This document shows, piece after piece, positions 41,197 to 48,934 of a stretch of DNA of 64,000 bases. Numbering within the stretch: position 1 is the first letter of the stretch; every line of letters begins with the position of its first letter. A program made the translations under genes and the position numbers. The notes below the pieces were generated by a model. That model searched no databases and was not told where the DNA came from. It worked only from the letters and a program-made list of their open reading frames with translations. Source of the stretch: CBDBJQ01 sp965206405 (lineage in GTDB: Bacteria; Pseudomonadota; Alphaproteobacteria; UBA8366); the NCBI GenBank assembly GCA_965206405.1, contig CBDBJQ010000006.1:992001-1056000 (forward strand). Direction: 5' to 3'.

Positions 41197-41718
41197 TCAC
41201 GATGCCCGTCTGTCTATACTCTCGTATTCCGCGATTTCGGCAAAAGCCTTTCCGCTTCCCCGGATGAACGATTCCGCGCGGTCCATTACATCCGGCAGGT
41301 CTCGTCTCTGTCTTCCTTTCAGGGCGCATTCCCAGACCACAAGCACGCGCCATCCGTCTGCTTTAAGCGCTGACAACGCTTCCCGGTCCCGCTCCATATT
41401 GCGGTCGATCTTGCCCTTCCAGAACGCGGCGCGCGTCTTCGGCCATTTGAACAGCGAGCAGCCGTGACCGTGCCAGAAACAGCCGTGGACGAATACAACG
41501 GTCCGATATTTCGCAAACACCATGTCGGGTTTGCCAGGGATGCCCTTCCCGTGCAGCCTGTAGCGTAGACCCCGACCGTGCAGGCCGCGCCGCATGAGCA
41601 TTTCCGGTTTCGTGTCCTTGCCCCTGATCCGGCTCATCACCAGCCGGCGCTGTTCCGGCGTCAATACGTCGGTGGTTTCGTCCTTCGCAGCAGTCGTATC
41701 GTGGGCATCAGGCTTCAA
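41197..41718 (-). CDS. vsr: Vsr-type very-short-patch repair endonuclease
   Basis: About 173 residues from a TTG at 41718 inside the methyltransferase end (a later TTG is possible). The Vsr core is complete: VMSRIRGKDTKPEMLMRRGL, YRLHGKGIPGKPDMVFAKY with the catalytic Asp, VVFVHGCFWHGHGC with the His and zinc-binding Cys, and W-containing RVLVVWECAL. Vsr nicks at T:G mismatches formed when 5-methylcytosine deaminates, which is why it accompanies C5 methyltransferases. Here it sits inside a defence operon between the methyltransferase and the helicases. Confidence 0.92.
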   Translation of the reverse strand: MKPDAHDTTAAKDETTDVLTPEQRRLVMSRIRGKDTKPEMLMRRGLHGRGLRYRLHGKGIPGKPDMVFAKYRTVVFVHGCFWHGHGCSLFKWPKTRAAFWKGKIDRNMERDREALSALKADGWRVLVVWECALKGRQRRDLPDVMDRAESFIRGSGKAFAEIAEYESIDRRAS

Positions 41719-43282
41719 CGGCCTTCTCCATCGCGGCCGGACCGCGTGCGAGGGCCGGAGGCCCGGTTTCGGACTCCGCTGCCGCCGCAACCGGTATGTA
41801 CGTCGGCTGTGCAGTATGCGCGTCCACTGACGCCCGGATCGTCTTCATGATCTCCGTGGCGATCGCTTTCGCCATCAGCGGCGGGACGGCATTGCCGATC
41901 TGCCGGAATGCTTCGTTCATCGCGCCCGAGAGTACGAAACCGTCGGGGAAGGACTGGAGCCGCGCCGCTTCCCGGACGGAAATCGTCCGGGCCTGGATGT
42001 CGTCGTAGTGAATATGGCTGTACCCGTCCTTGCTGAGATGCGCCATGATCGTGCGCACCGGCTGATCCCGTGAAATCTTCCGCCATTTGTTCGGAAACTT
42101 GCCTGCGTCATAGGGCGGCACGATGGAGCTTTTCAGTTCATCGTATTCCGCCGATTTCGGTTTGACGCGGATACTTTTCCGCGCAAGCACCGACAGTTCC
42201 TCTTCGAACATTTTCAGCGCGAGCGCGTGGGCTTCCGGGTACTGATCGCCTTCCTTCATGCGGGCGAAGATCGGGTAGTCGCGCGGCAGATATCTGATGA
42301 CGTGGTCATAGACGCCGTCATCGGCCAGAAAACCCGGCCAAACCTTCATCATTTCGGCATAAGCCGATACGGTGCGTCTTCCGTCGTATCTGGCCAGTTT
42401 ATCGAATCGCCGCGCGCCGCGTTTCAGCACTTTTTTCCGGACCAGTTCGCGGGCGTCGATCTTCGGCAGGTCGCCGATGGCTTCGGCCGCCGTGACGGCG
42501 GGGGGCAAGGCATCGGTTGCCTCCGGCGGGGCGACGTAATCATGCGCGTCTTCGAACAACTCGCCTTTCGACAGGAGTTTCAGCGCGACCTGCCGCGAGC
42601 CTTCGTAGCCGGGCGGAAGATCGATCCAGTGCGTCGGTTCGGGAAAGGTGACTGTCTCGGCGAGTTCGCGGTGGTATGCGATCAGGAACATGCGCTCGCG
42701 CGTTTGCGGCACGCCGTAGAACGCGGCGTTCAGCAAGGTATATGCGCAGACATAGCCAAGCTCTTCCAGAACTTCGCACACTTCTTCGGGGACGTTGTGT
42801 CCGCCGAAATTCATCACGTCCGGCACGTTCTCCATCAGAATGGCGAGCGGCCGGCATGACTTCACGTATTTGAGATACGGCGTATAGAGCTTCGCGCGCG
42901 GGTCCTGTCGGAACGCTTCCGGATGCGCTTCGATCTCGCGGAGCTTCGATCTGCCGACGCGGGCGAACGCTTGGCAGGGCGGACCGCCGATGACCACGTC
43001 GAAGGCTTCCGCGATCCGTCCGAGATTCAATTCGCGGACGAGCTGGCCGGGCGTGGTCGCGGTGATGTCGCGCGCCACAGCATGCTGCGGATCGTCCGCA
43101 TGGAAATTGGCGCCGTAGGAGGCTGCTGCCGTCGGGTTGTTCTCGACCGCGGCTGCGATCTCGAACCCCGCCGCGTGAAAGCCGAGAGAAAGTCCACCGC
43201 ATCCGGAAAAAAGATCGAGAACCCGCAACCTTGCGCCGGTTCGAAGCCTCGAAATCTTTTCCTGGATGATGCAGCCCGTCAC
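41708..43282 (-). CDS. DNA (cytosine-5) methyltransferase, DrmMII-like
   Basis: The 524-residue enzyme starts at GTG 43282, overlapping the upstream small gene stop (GTGA). Motif I LDLFSGCGGLSLGFHAAG (about residues 23-40), motif IV GGPPCQAFARVGR with the catalytic Cys (about 100), motif VI LMENVPDV, motif VIII QTRERMFLIAY, and motifs IX-X (ARLQSFPDGFVLSG, RQIGNAVPPLMAKAIA near 462) are all present. It would place a self mark on host DNA. The target sequence cannot be deduced. The C-terminal 40 residues are Ala/Pro-rich. Confidence 0.92.
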   Translation of the reverse strand: MTGCIIQEKISRLRTGARLRVLDLFSGCGGLSLGFHAAGFEIAAAVENNPTAAASYGANFHADDPQHAVARDITATTPGQLVRELNLGRIAEAFDVVIGGPPCQAFARVGRSKLREIEAHPEAFRQDPRAKLYTPYLKYVKSCRPLAILMENVPDVMNFGGHNVPEEVCEVLEELGYVCAYTLLNAAFYGVPQTRERMFLIAYHRELAETVTFPEPTHWIDLPPGYEGSRQVALKLLSKGELFEDAHDYVAPPEATDALPPAVTAAEAIGDLPKIDARELVRKKVLKRGARRFDKLARYDGRRTVSAYAEMMKVWPGFLADDGVYDHVIRYLPRDYPIFARMKEGDQYPEAHALALKMFEEELSVLARKSIRVKPKSAEYDELKSSIVPPYDAGKFPNKWRKISRDQPVRTIMAHLSKDGYSHIHYDDIQARTISVREAARLQSFPDGFVLSGAMNEAFRQIGNAVPPLMAKAIATEIMKTIRASVDAHTAQPTYIPVAAAAESETGPPALARGPAAMEKAVEA

Positions 43283-43473
43283 AACTCTTTCGACTCCCGT
43301 TGGTCCCGATTGAACAGGTCCGACTGCGGGTTAAACCCTTCGCTGTCCAGATACTCCCGGACGAGCCGCGCGATCAGCGGCGACTTCTTGTAGCCCTTCT
43401 CACGGCAGTATGCCTCGAACCGTTCGGCTTCCGCCTTCGGCATCAGCACCTGTATGCGAACCGGATCAGCCAT
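43279..43473 (-). CDS. Small RHH-like protein, first gene of the DISARM-like operon
   Basis: From ATG 43473 the product is 64 residues: a short strand (VRIQVLMPKAEAERFEAYC), then KGYKKSPLIARLVREYLDSE, the strand-helix-helix layout of ribbon-helix-helix DNA-binding proteins, and a polar tail. The longer reading to 43548 runs through the palindrome and is less likely. It overlaps the methyltransferase start by 4 nt. With a perfect palindrome 13 bp upstream of its start, an autoregulatory repressor role is plausible but inferred. Confidence 0.65.
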   Translation of the reverse strand: MADPVRIQVLMPKAEAERFEAYCREKGYKKSPLIARLVREYLDSEGFNPQSDLFNRDQRESKEL

Positions 43474-43485
43474 CTGCGCCAGACT

Positions 43486-43500
43486 CCATGCCCGGCATGG
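43486..43500 (-). promoter_or_regulatory. 15-bp palindrome, candidate operator of the DISARM-like operon
   Basis: CCATGCC-C-GGCATGG is a perfect palindrome with 7-bp arms. It lies 13-27 bp upstream of the first start codon, within the 59 bp left between that gene and the IS copy at 43533. Confidence 0.5.
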
Positions 43501-43532
43501 TACGCCGCCGCCTGCACAGATATCAACATCAG

Positions 43533-44514
43533 TAAACCTGTTGCGCAATAGCCGATTTTCAGCGATGTTTATGGCTCAATGGAGAGTGAGGACTTGTCTA
43601 TGAGGGTTTTGAAGGTTTTGCGGGGGCGCGCTGATTTGTTTTTCCGCCTTTCAGGTATCCGTCTTCAGGATTTCGAGGCATTGGTTGTTGTTCTTCATCC
43701 GATCTGGCTTGAACGTGAGCACCACCGGCTTTCACGTGAAGACAGACAACGCGCGATCGGTGGCGGGATGAACTACCGTTTGGAATTTGCCGAGCAATTA
43801 CTGCTCTGCTTGATGTATTATCGCACCTATACCAGTCAGGCCTTTATGGGTCTTCTGTTCGATGTCTCGTCCCCTACGGTTTGCCGTCGGATTGCTGCCA
43901 TGACAGAATTGATGGCAGGACATTTCCGGATGCCGGAGCGCAAGATCAGGCTGTCGGCGTCAGAGAGGGATGACCTGCTTTACCTGATGATTGATGGCAC
44001 GGAGCGTCCGGTTCAACGCCCGAAAAAGCTCTCGCATCGCAAGGCGAAGTATTCCGGCAAGAAAAAGCACCACACGGCCTCACATCAGATCATCACCGAT
44101 GACAAAAAACGGGTTCTGGCGGTTGGTCCGGCGCAACCCGGGCGCGCACATGACAAGCGTATCTACGACGAGGCGCGCGTGGATAAGCCACCGGGTGTGC
44201 TTGTACTTGGTGATCTCGGTTATCTGGGAACATCGCTTGAAATCCCGCTCAAAGCCTCAAGGAACCACCCCCTTACGGACGAACAGAAAACTTACAACGC
44301 TTGGCACGCAAAGCTGCGTATCGGCGTGGAGCACGGTATTTGCCGCATGAAAAAGTTCGGAGTATTTGCCGAAACTTACCGCGGCAACCGGCAGGAAAAC
44401 ATGATTGCCAAGAACGTCGGGGCGCTGGCAAACATGAATTTGAAAACAACCTGACCAAATTCGGTAAGGATACATCCGTTCTCAACTACCTGATGTTATT
44501 GTGAATCAGGTCTA
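43533..44514 (+). mobile_element. IS5-like element, copy 1
   Basis: A 982-bp element. The left end TAAACCTGTTGCGCAATAGC and the complement of the right end (TAGACCTGATTCACAATAAC) match at 15 of 20 positions. The outer TA at each end may be the duplicated target. It carries one transposase gene (43579-44454). The copy at 53531 is in the same orientation and nearly identical; copy 1 has one more base near 44,460. It lies 59 bp upstream of the DISARM-like operon and may have displaced part of its promoter region. Confidence 0.88.
43579..44454 (+). CDS. IS5-family (DDE_Tnp_4-like) transposase, copy 1
   Basis: A 291-residue transposase with an N-terminal helix-turn-helix (TSQAFMGLLFDVSSPTVCRRI), then the DDE domain: LMIDGTERPVQRP (first Asp), VLVLGDLGYLGT (second Asp) and RIGVEHGICRMKKFG (Glu). 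The HRKAKYSGKKKHH segment is typical of this group. It differs from copy 2 at nine residues; the catalytic triad is intact. Confidence 0.9.
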   Translation: MESEDLSMRVLKVLRGRADLFFRLSGIRLQDFEALVVVLHPIWLEREHHRLSREDRQRAIGGGMNYRLEFAEQLLLCLMYYRTYTSQAFMGLLFDVSSPTVCRRIAAMTELMAGHFRMPERKIRLSASERDDLLYLMIDGTERPVQRPKKLSHRKAKYSGKKKHHTASHQIITDDKKRVLAVGPAQPGRAHDKRIYDEARVDKPPGVLVLGDLGYLGTSLEIPLKASRNHPLTDEQKTYNAWHAKLRIGVEHGICRMKKFGVFAETYRGNRQENMIAKNVGALANMNLKTT

Positions 44515-45209
44515 GTGTGTATTTCTGTGTATTTGGTCCGACGCTTGGCGGCGGGGGCGATCCTCCCACCACACCTCGGTCGCCAAGTATTCGAACAGCA
44601 CCGATCTGACCAGAATTCCGCTTGATTCAAAATAACTAACAAAATCTTAAAATATGTCAGTTGAGTGAATTTAACTCACGCGGATGAAACTAAGCGAGGA
44701 CTACGGCATCCCAAACTAATCATCGAATCCAGGCGGCTTGGGTCGCAGGTCATCATCCGTTTTTGTATCAGATGGCATTGTATCTTCTCCATCACCTTCT
44801 TTAAGATTTTTCTTAGCTTCCTGTCGTGGACTCAAAACGTCCATGTCGCGCTGCATTCCTCTTCTTCCCATTGAGGTTCTGTTGCATTCCATTGCTCAAG
44901 CTCCTCGCGAAATTTTTTTTAACAATTCGTCTTTGTAAGCTGTTCGAGGCGTGGCAATCCGGCCAGCCCGAGCGGTTGGCCGCGGAGGTGCTGGAGGCCG
45001 CCGGGTATAATGACAGCGTTAATACGCTCGCCAAGGCGTTCTCCAAGCGTACCGATTGGCGTGACTTCATCGAGGAGAAACACGGCCGCTGCCGGTTTTC
45101 GCTCTGAGGGCATCTTCCTCTCAATCTGGGGCACTAGCTTGCTGATTCTGAAGGCTTCTTCACACCGTATGGGCAAACTTGCAAATTTCCATATTTGGAG
45201 TTATATTTT
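44515..45209. other. Gene-poor stretch inside the IS-flanked segment
   Basis: About 700 bp between IS copy 1 and the Xre-RES pair with no convincing intact gene. It includes two GTGTATTT repeats next to the IS end and the short protein-like tail described at 44935-45107. Short open frames elsewhere in it lack start sites or family resemblance. Confidence 0.55.
44935..45107 (+). pseudogene. Orphan C-terminal fragment of an unrecognised protein
   Basis: An in-frame tail reads KLFEAWQSGQPERLAAEVLE, then AGYNDSVNTLAKAFSKRTDW and RDFIEEKHGRCRFSL before the stop. Its regular helical composition suggests real coding origin, but there is no credible start and I do not recognise the family. Confidence 0.3.
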
Positions 45210-45223
45210 CTCCATTAATGGAG
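45210..45223 (+). promoter_or_regulatory. 14-bp palindrome, candidate operator of the Xre-RES pair
   Basis: CTCCATTAATGGAG is a perfect palindrome 7 bp before ATG 45230, overlapping its Shine-Dalgarno sequence. A related half, CCATATTTGGAG, lies 10 bp upstream, with a -10-like TTATATT between. This fits antitoxin autorepression. Confidence 0.5.
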
Positions 45224-45229
45224 GATGCT

Positions 45230-45667
45230 ATGCCGGTCACTCAAACCTATCCAGCCAGCCGCTACGAGGTCGCGCCCCTGATCGATCTGTCCGATCGGAC
45301 TGAGCGCGAGCGGCTTAGTTCGGACGCCGTACGTGCCTTCTTCAATATCATGGCTCACTGGAAGATTCGTGACGACGATGCCCGTCGGCTGCTCGGGGGA
45401 ATGTCAAATGGTGCCTACTACGCTCTCAAGAAAGGGGGCGACCGGACACTCGACGAGGACAAGCTTCGCCGGATTTCCTATCTCGTCGGCATCTTCAAGG
45501 CGCTGAACATTCTCTACAGCGAAGAGTTGGCGGACCGCTGGATGCAACTGCCAAACAAGAACAGGATCTTTGGCGGGATGACGCCGCATGAGTATCTCAT
45601 GCAGGGCGGTTTGCCGGCATTTGCGACGGCACGCAAACTTCTGGATGCCCGGCGGGGCGGTCATTGA
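45230..45667 (+). CDS. Xre/MbcA/ParS-type antitoxin (DUF2384)
   Basis: From ATG 45230 with GGAGG at 6-nt spacing, 145 residues. An N-terminal helical HTH-like region (AVRAFFNIMAHWKIRDDDARRLLGG) leads to the toxin-binding domain LRRISYLVGIFKALNILYSE, then WMQLPNKNRIFGGMTPHEYLMQGG, which is diagnostic. Members neutralise RES-domain toxins. Its stop overlaps the toxin TTG start as TTGA. Confidence 0.9.
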   Translation: MPVTQTYPASRYEVAPLIDLSDRTERERLSSDAVRAFFNIMAHWKIRDDDARRLLGGMSNGAYYALKKGGDRTLDEDKLRRISYLVGIFKALNILYSEELADRWMQLPNKNRIFGGMTPHEYLMQGGLPAFATARKLLDARRGGH

Positions 45668-46356
45668 GTAGTCCCGCCGTAGCACGCATCCGGCAGCTCG
45701 ATACGCACCGGCTCATTTCCTCAAAGTACAGTGAGGGTGGGGAAAGCGTGCTCGTTCGGATCGCCGACGATGACGACCACCTTCGTGGCATCTTCGATCT
45801 GAACCACGCGACCAATGACCGCTTGCTGGCCGAAAACGATCGACTGCCGGGCATCGGCGTCGATGAGCTGGTGTTTGGCGTTCCCTATTACCGCATCATC
45901 AACGCGGCCTTTTCGCATGCCCACCCGCTCGGCAGCCGATTCAACGGTCCAGATCGCGGCGCCTGGTATGCCGGGTTTGAGCTCGAAACATCGCAAGCTG
46001 AGGCCGCCTGGCACAAATCGGTCGAACTCACTGAAATCGACTGGATGGAGGAAAGCGCCACCTACGACGACTATCTCGCGGATTTCGGCGGGGAGTACCA
46101 CGACATTCTGGGAGATGCGACCCACGAGAAGTGCCTTGATCCGGACAGCTACGTCGAATCCCAGATGCTCGCGGAGACTCTTCTTGGAGAGCGGGCGTCC
46201 GGGATCATCTATCCCAGCGTGCGCCATAACGATGGGGTCTGCCTCGCATGCTTCCGCCCCGCGCTTGTCGGCAACGTTCGCAAGAGCGCGCGCTATCGTT
46301 TCACCTGGACGGGATCGCCTGAGCCAGCGATCGAGTTCGAAGAAGCCTACATGTGA
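45664..46356 (+). CDS. RES-domain NAD+-degrading toxin
   Basis: The 230-residue product starts at TTG 45664, overlapping the antitoxin stop. The RES domain spans most of the protein: VLVRIADDDDHL, the GSRFNGPDRGAWYAGFELETSQAEAAWH region with the conserved Arg, Tyr and Glu, and GIIYPSVRHNDGVCLACFRP with the conserved Ser. RES toxins cleave NAD+ by phosphorolysis. It is complete and paired with its cognate antitoxin type. Confidence 0.9.
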   Translation: MSSPAVARIRQLDTHRLISSKYSEGGESVLVRIADDDDHLRGIFDLNHATNDRLLAENDRLPGIGVDELVFGVPYYRIINAAFSHAHPLGSRFNGPDRGAWYAGFELETSQAEAAWHKSVELTEIDWMEESATYDDYLADFGGEYHDILGDATHEKCLDPDSYVESQMLAETLLGERASGIIYPSVRHNDGVCLACFRPALVGNVRKSARYRFTWTGSPEPAIEFEEAYM

Positions 46357-46402
46357 TGGGTCCGTAGCGCTTCGGTGACCAGCGCCACTGCATGAATGCC
46401 GT

Positions 46403-46422
46403 CCCTCTGGGGAGGTTTTTTT
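46403..46422 (+). terminator. Possible weak intrinsic terminator after the RES gene
   Basis: CCTC-TGGGG-AGG-type stem-loop followed by TTTTTTT, 47 bp after the RES stop. The stem is only four or five base pairs. Confidence 0.4.
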
Positions 46423-46542
46423 GTTTCTCGGGCCCAAGAGTCCGATTCCTGCCCTCTCTCCTTATCTCGCTCCTCCCCGGTTCCTGCCCGCCCGATTGCC
46501 ATCCTCTCCGCAGGTTTTCAACCAAGACCGAAGGAGAAGCAG

Positions 46543-46752
46543 ATGACGGTCAGACATTTGAACCAGATCGAGCTCGTCGCTCGCTGGAACATCAGCCACC
46601 GCACGCTCGAGCGCTGGCGCTGGCCGGGGGAAGGCCCCCGTTACATCAAGATTGGCGGCCAGGTCGTGTACCGGCTCGAGGACCTTGAAGAGTTCGAGGC
46701 GACCCAGCTTCGCGAGAGCACCGCCGACCAGCCGACGCCGAAGATGGCGTGA
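46543..46752 (+). CDS. Small helix-turn-helix (AlpA/excisionase-like) protein
   Basis: 69 residues from ATG 46543 with AAGGAG upstream. NQIELVARWNISHRTLERWRW followed by GPRYIKIGGQVVYRLEDLEEFE is the winged MerR/AlpA-type DNA-binding pattern. It begins a phage-type early gene cassette (46543-47850), and its stop overlaps the next frame as GTGA. Confidence 0.8.
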   Translation: MTVRHLNQIELVARWNISHRTLERWRWPGEGPRYIKIGGQVVYRLEDLEEFEATQLRESTADQPTPKMA

Positions 46753-46763
46753 GGAAGGCGGCG

Positions 46764-47248
46764 ATGATTTCCAACTCTCTCACCCTCAAGGATCTTCACC
46801 GCATGCCGATCGGCGAGATCGCCGCTCTGTCCGCCGATCAGTTGGCGCTGTTGCAGGTGGAAGCTGAAGAGGTCCTGTGTGCCGCCAAGGAGACCGGGGA
46901 TTGGTTCGAGGGCGCCATTGCCCAGCGCTACGCCGATCAAGCTCAGTCCTTGCGCCGAGACGCCGGCAAGGACACCGGCACCATCCGCTTCAATGACGGG
47001 CCGGTGACCGTGGTCGCCGATCTACCGAAGAAAGTCGATTGGGACCAGATCCAGCTGGCCGCTCTGGCCGAGCGCATCCGCGCCGAAGGGGACGATCCCA
47101 CCGATTACGTTGACATCGGCTTCAGGGCTCCCGAACGCAAGTTCACCGCCTGGCCCGGCCAATTCGTTCGGCCTTCGAGAGTGCCGGCAACGTGCGGGTC
47201 GGCAAACCCTCCTTCCGACTCACCCTGAACAACGAGGTGTCCAAATGA
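46764..47248 (+). pseudogene. Conserved phage protein, frameshifted
   Basis: From ATG 46764 the frame reads MISNSLTLKDLHRMPIGEIA, then GDWFEGAIAQRYADQAQSL, GTIRFNDGPVTVVADLPKKV and DWDQIQLAALAERI up to ERKFTAWPG. Near 47,157 a one-base loss shifts the frame; the correct continuation (IRSAFESAGNVRVGKPSFRL) is read in another frame to TGA 47246-47248. That stop overlaps the next gene ATG, confirming the original frame. Function unknown. Confidence 0.65.
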
Positions 47249-47541
47249 CCGCCAAAACCAAGCTGGATCGCTTGCGCGAAGACAATTGCTTCCTCGCCGA
47301 CATTCCCGACAGCATCCGTATCCCTTCGCTCGGTGATCGCCAGGAGGAGGTGATCAAACCCATCGGGACAGCGTCGATCGACGACATCGCCTTCGCCCAG
47401 CTGGCGTTGCAAGCGAAGTCCTCGGCCCTTTACGCCGAGATCGACGCCTTGCGCCGCATCTACGACATGGCGCGCAAGAATGGCGCGGTCGGGGCCGACA
47501 ACGCCCTGGACGCCATCGCCAAGAAACAGGGGGGCAAGTGA
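47245..47541 (+). CDS. Small conserved phage protein
   Basis: 98 residues from ATG 47245 (ATGA overlap with the previous gene): MTAKTKLDRLREDNCFLAD, IPDSIRIPSLGDRQEEVIKP, then helices to IAKKQGGK. It is a hypothetical protein of phage early cassettes. The next ATG overlaps its stop (TGATG). Confidence 0.6.
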   Translation: MTAKTKLDRLREDNCFLADIPDSIRIPSLGDRQEEVIKPIGTASIDDIAFAQLALQAKSSALYAEIDALRRIYDMARKNGAVGADNALDAIAKKQGGK

Positions 47542-47850
47542 TGAACCTCTCGATCATCTCGGCGGATCAGCGCCTCGCCGAACGCCGCGGCATCAGGGGC
47601 TGCATCTTCGGCAAATCCGGCATCGGCAAGACATCACTGCTCTGGACTCTGGAGGCATCGACCACTCTGTTCTTCGACCTTGAGGCCGGTGATCTCGCCA
47701 TCGAGGGTTGGCCCGGCGACACCATCCGTCCACGCACCTGGCAGGAATGTCGCGGCTTTGCGGTCTTCATCGGTGGGCCGAACCCGGCGCTGCGCGAGGA
47801 CCAGGTTTACAGCCAGGCGCATTTCGAGGCTGTCTGTGAGCGGTTCGGCG
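47541..47850 (+). pseudogene. Phage AAA/RecA-like NTPase, N-terminal fragment
   Basis: MNLSIISADQRLAERRGIRG leads into Walker A IFGKSGIGKTSLLWTLE and LFFDLEAGDLAIEGWPGD. Homology stops after AVCERFGD near 47,850, where the DNA passes directly into a tail-tube gene in another frame. About two thirds of the ATPase, including Walker B, is missing. Confidence 0.7.
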
Positions 47851-48466
47851 ACGACGGACAATCTCGATGGCACCTTCGATCGCGTCTTCGCCTCGGGCGC
47901 CCAGGATATCTCGAGCTACTCCATCGAGGTCGGTCAGCCGGAGGTGCCAGCCTTCTTCATGCACACCGGCGTCAAACTCAATTCCATTACCCTCGAGTTC
48001 CAGCGCTCGGGCGTGGCAGCCGCCACCATTGGCACCGTGGCCCAAGGAGAGGCCAGGTATGGTGCGTCGCAAGGCGGCATGCCCGTCGGTAATCTCACCA
48101 GCGGATCGCTGAGCTACGCCAACAATCTGGAGAAGATCGAGGCCATCCGCTCCGATAGTCTGATCGACGGCGCCGACCCGGCCGTGGCGGCGCTCACCGG
48201 TCGTATCGACGTGCGCTTTGCCGATACCGGACTGATCGACGATGCGGCGAGCGGCACACCGGTGGATCTGGAATTCGGCTGTACGCTGAGCGCCACCGCC
48301 AAGGTTCTGTTCACCGCTCGAGGTCTACCTGCCGAAACCCAAGCTGGCCGTTGATGGCCCGGGTGGCGTGCAGGCGAATTTCGATTTCCAGGGTACCAAG
48401 AACGATGCGGCAGGCCGGATGCTGGCCGTCACCCTGGTCAACGATCTGGATGGGATCGATTATTGA
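47850..48466 (+). pseudogene. Phage tail tube protein, truncated and frameshifted
   Basis: After the deletion junction the sequence reads DNLDGTFDRVFASGAQDISS, then YSIEVGQPEVPAFFMHTG, then LEFQRSGVAAATIGTVAQGE, characteristic of a tail tube protein. Near 48,318 a one-base change shifts the frame; EVYLPKPKLAVDGPGGVQ to VTLVNDLDGIDY is read in another frame to TGA 48464-48466. The 5' end is lost at the junction. Confidence 0.7.
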
Positions 48467-48479
48467 TGAGGACCTGGGC

Positions 48480-48887
48480 ATGGTCAGCCTCAAACCCCAA
48501 ACCGAACTCTATGAGATCGAGCTCCCTTACGGCGTGACGGTCGCGGTTAAACCTTTGACCACGGACGGCATAGCGGCGGCGCAGGCCGCCGCGCGGCGTC
48601 GGGTCGAGAGTCTGGAGGCGCAGGTCCGGGAACGCCGGGAAAGCGGTCTGCCGCTGGGGGCCCTGCCGGACCTCGATGACGAGGCGGAACGGGACGGCCT
48701 CTATCAGAACCTGCTCATCAAGGAACTCGGTACCCGGTATATCAGGGCCTGGTCGGGGGTCGAGAGTGATCCGCCAGTCACGCCCGAGAACGTTGCCGCC
48801 ATCCTGGAGTTCTATCCCGTTGGCGAACGGTTCTTTCAGGAATTCACGTTGAGGCAGGTGCTCCTGAACGCGGCAAAAAACGGATGA
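48480..48887 (+). CDS. Phage tail assembly protein (chaperone-like)
   Basis: 135 residues from ATG 48480 with GAGGA upstream: VSLKPQTELYEIELPYGVTV, a long charged helix, then ENVAAILEFYPVGERFFQEF and a terminal LRQVLLNAAKNG. Its position directly after the tail tube gene fits a tail assembly chaperone. The downstream tape-measure gene is absent; integrase debris follows instead. Confidence 0.55.
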   Translation: MVSLKPQTELYEIELPYGVTVAVKPLTTDGIAAAQAAARRRVESLEAQVRERRESGLPLGALPDLDDEAERDGLYQNLLIKELGTRYIRAWSGVESDPPVTPENVAAILEFYPVGERFFQEFTLRQVLLNAAKNG

Positions 48888-48934
48888 GGGCCCGGATACT
48901 GCGAAGGCTGCCGCCGGGAAGGCGCGGCCTGTGC

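Noticed and set aside
44665..44874. A 69-codon plus-strand frame after IS copy 1
   Set aside because: No ribosome-binding site and no family-like sequence.
47150..47170. Programmed frameshift in the phage gene at 46764
   Set aside because: No slippery heptamer or downstream structure is visible, and neighbouring phage genes also carry single-base lesions, so decay is the simpler reading.
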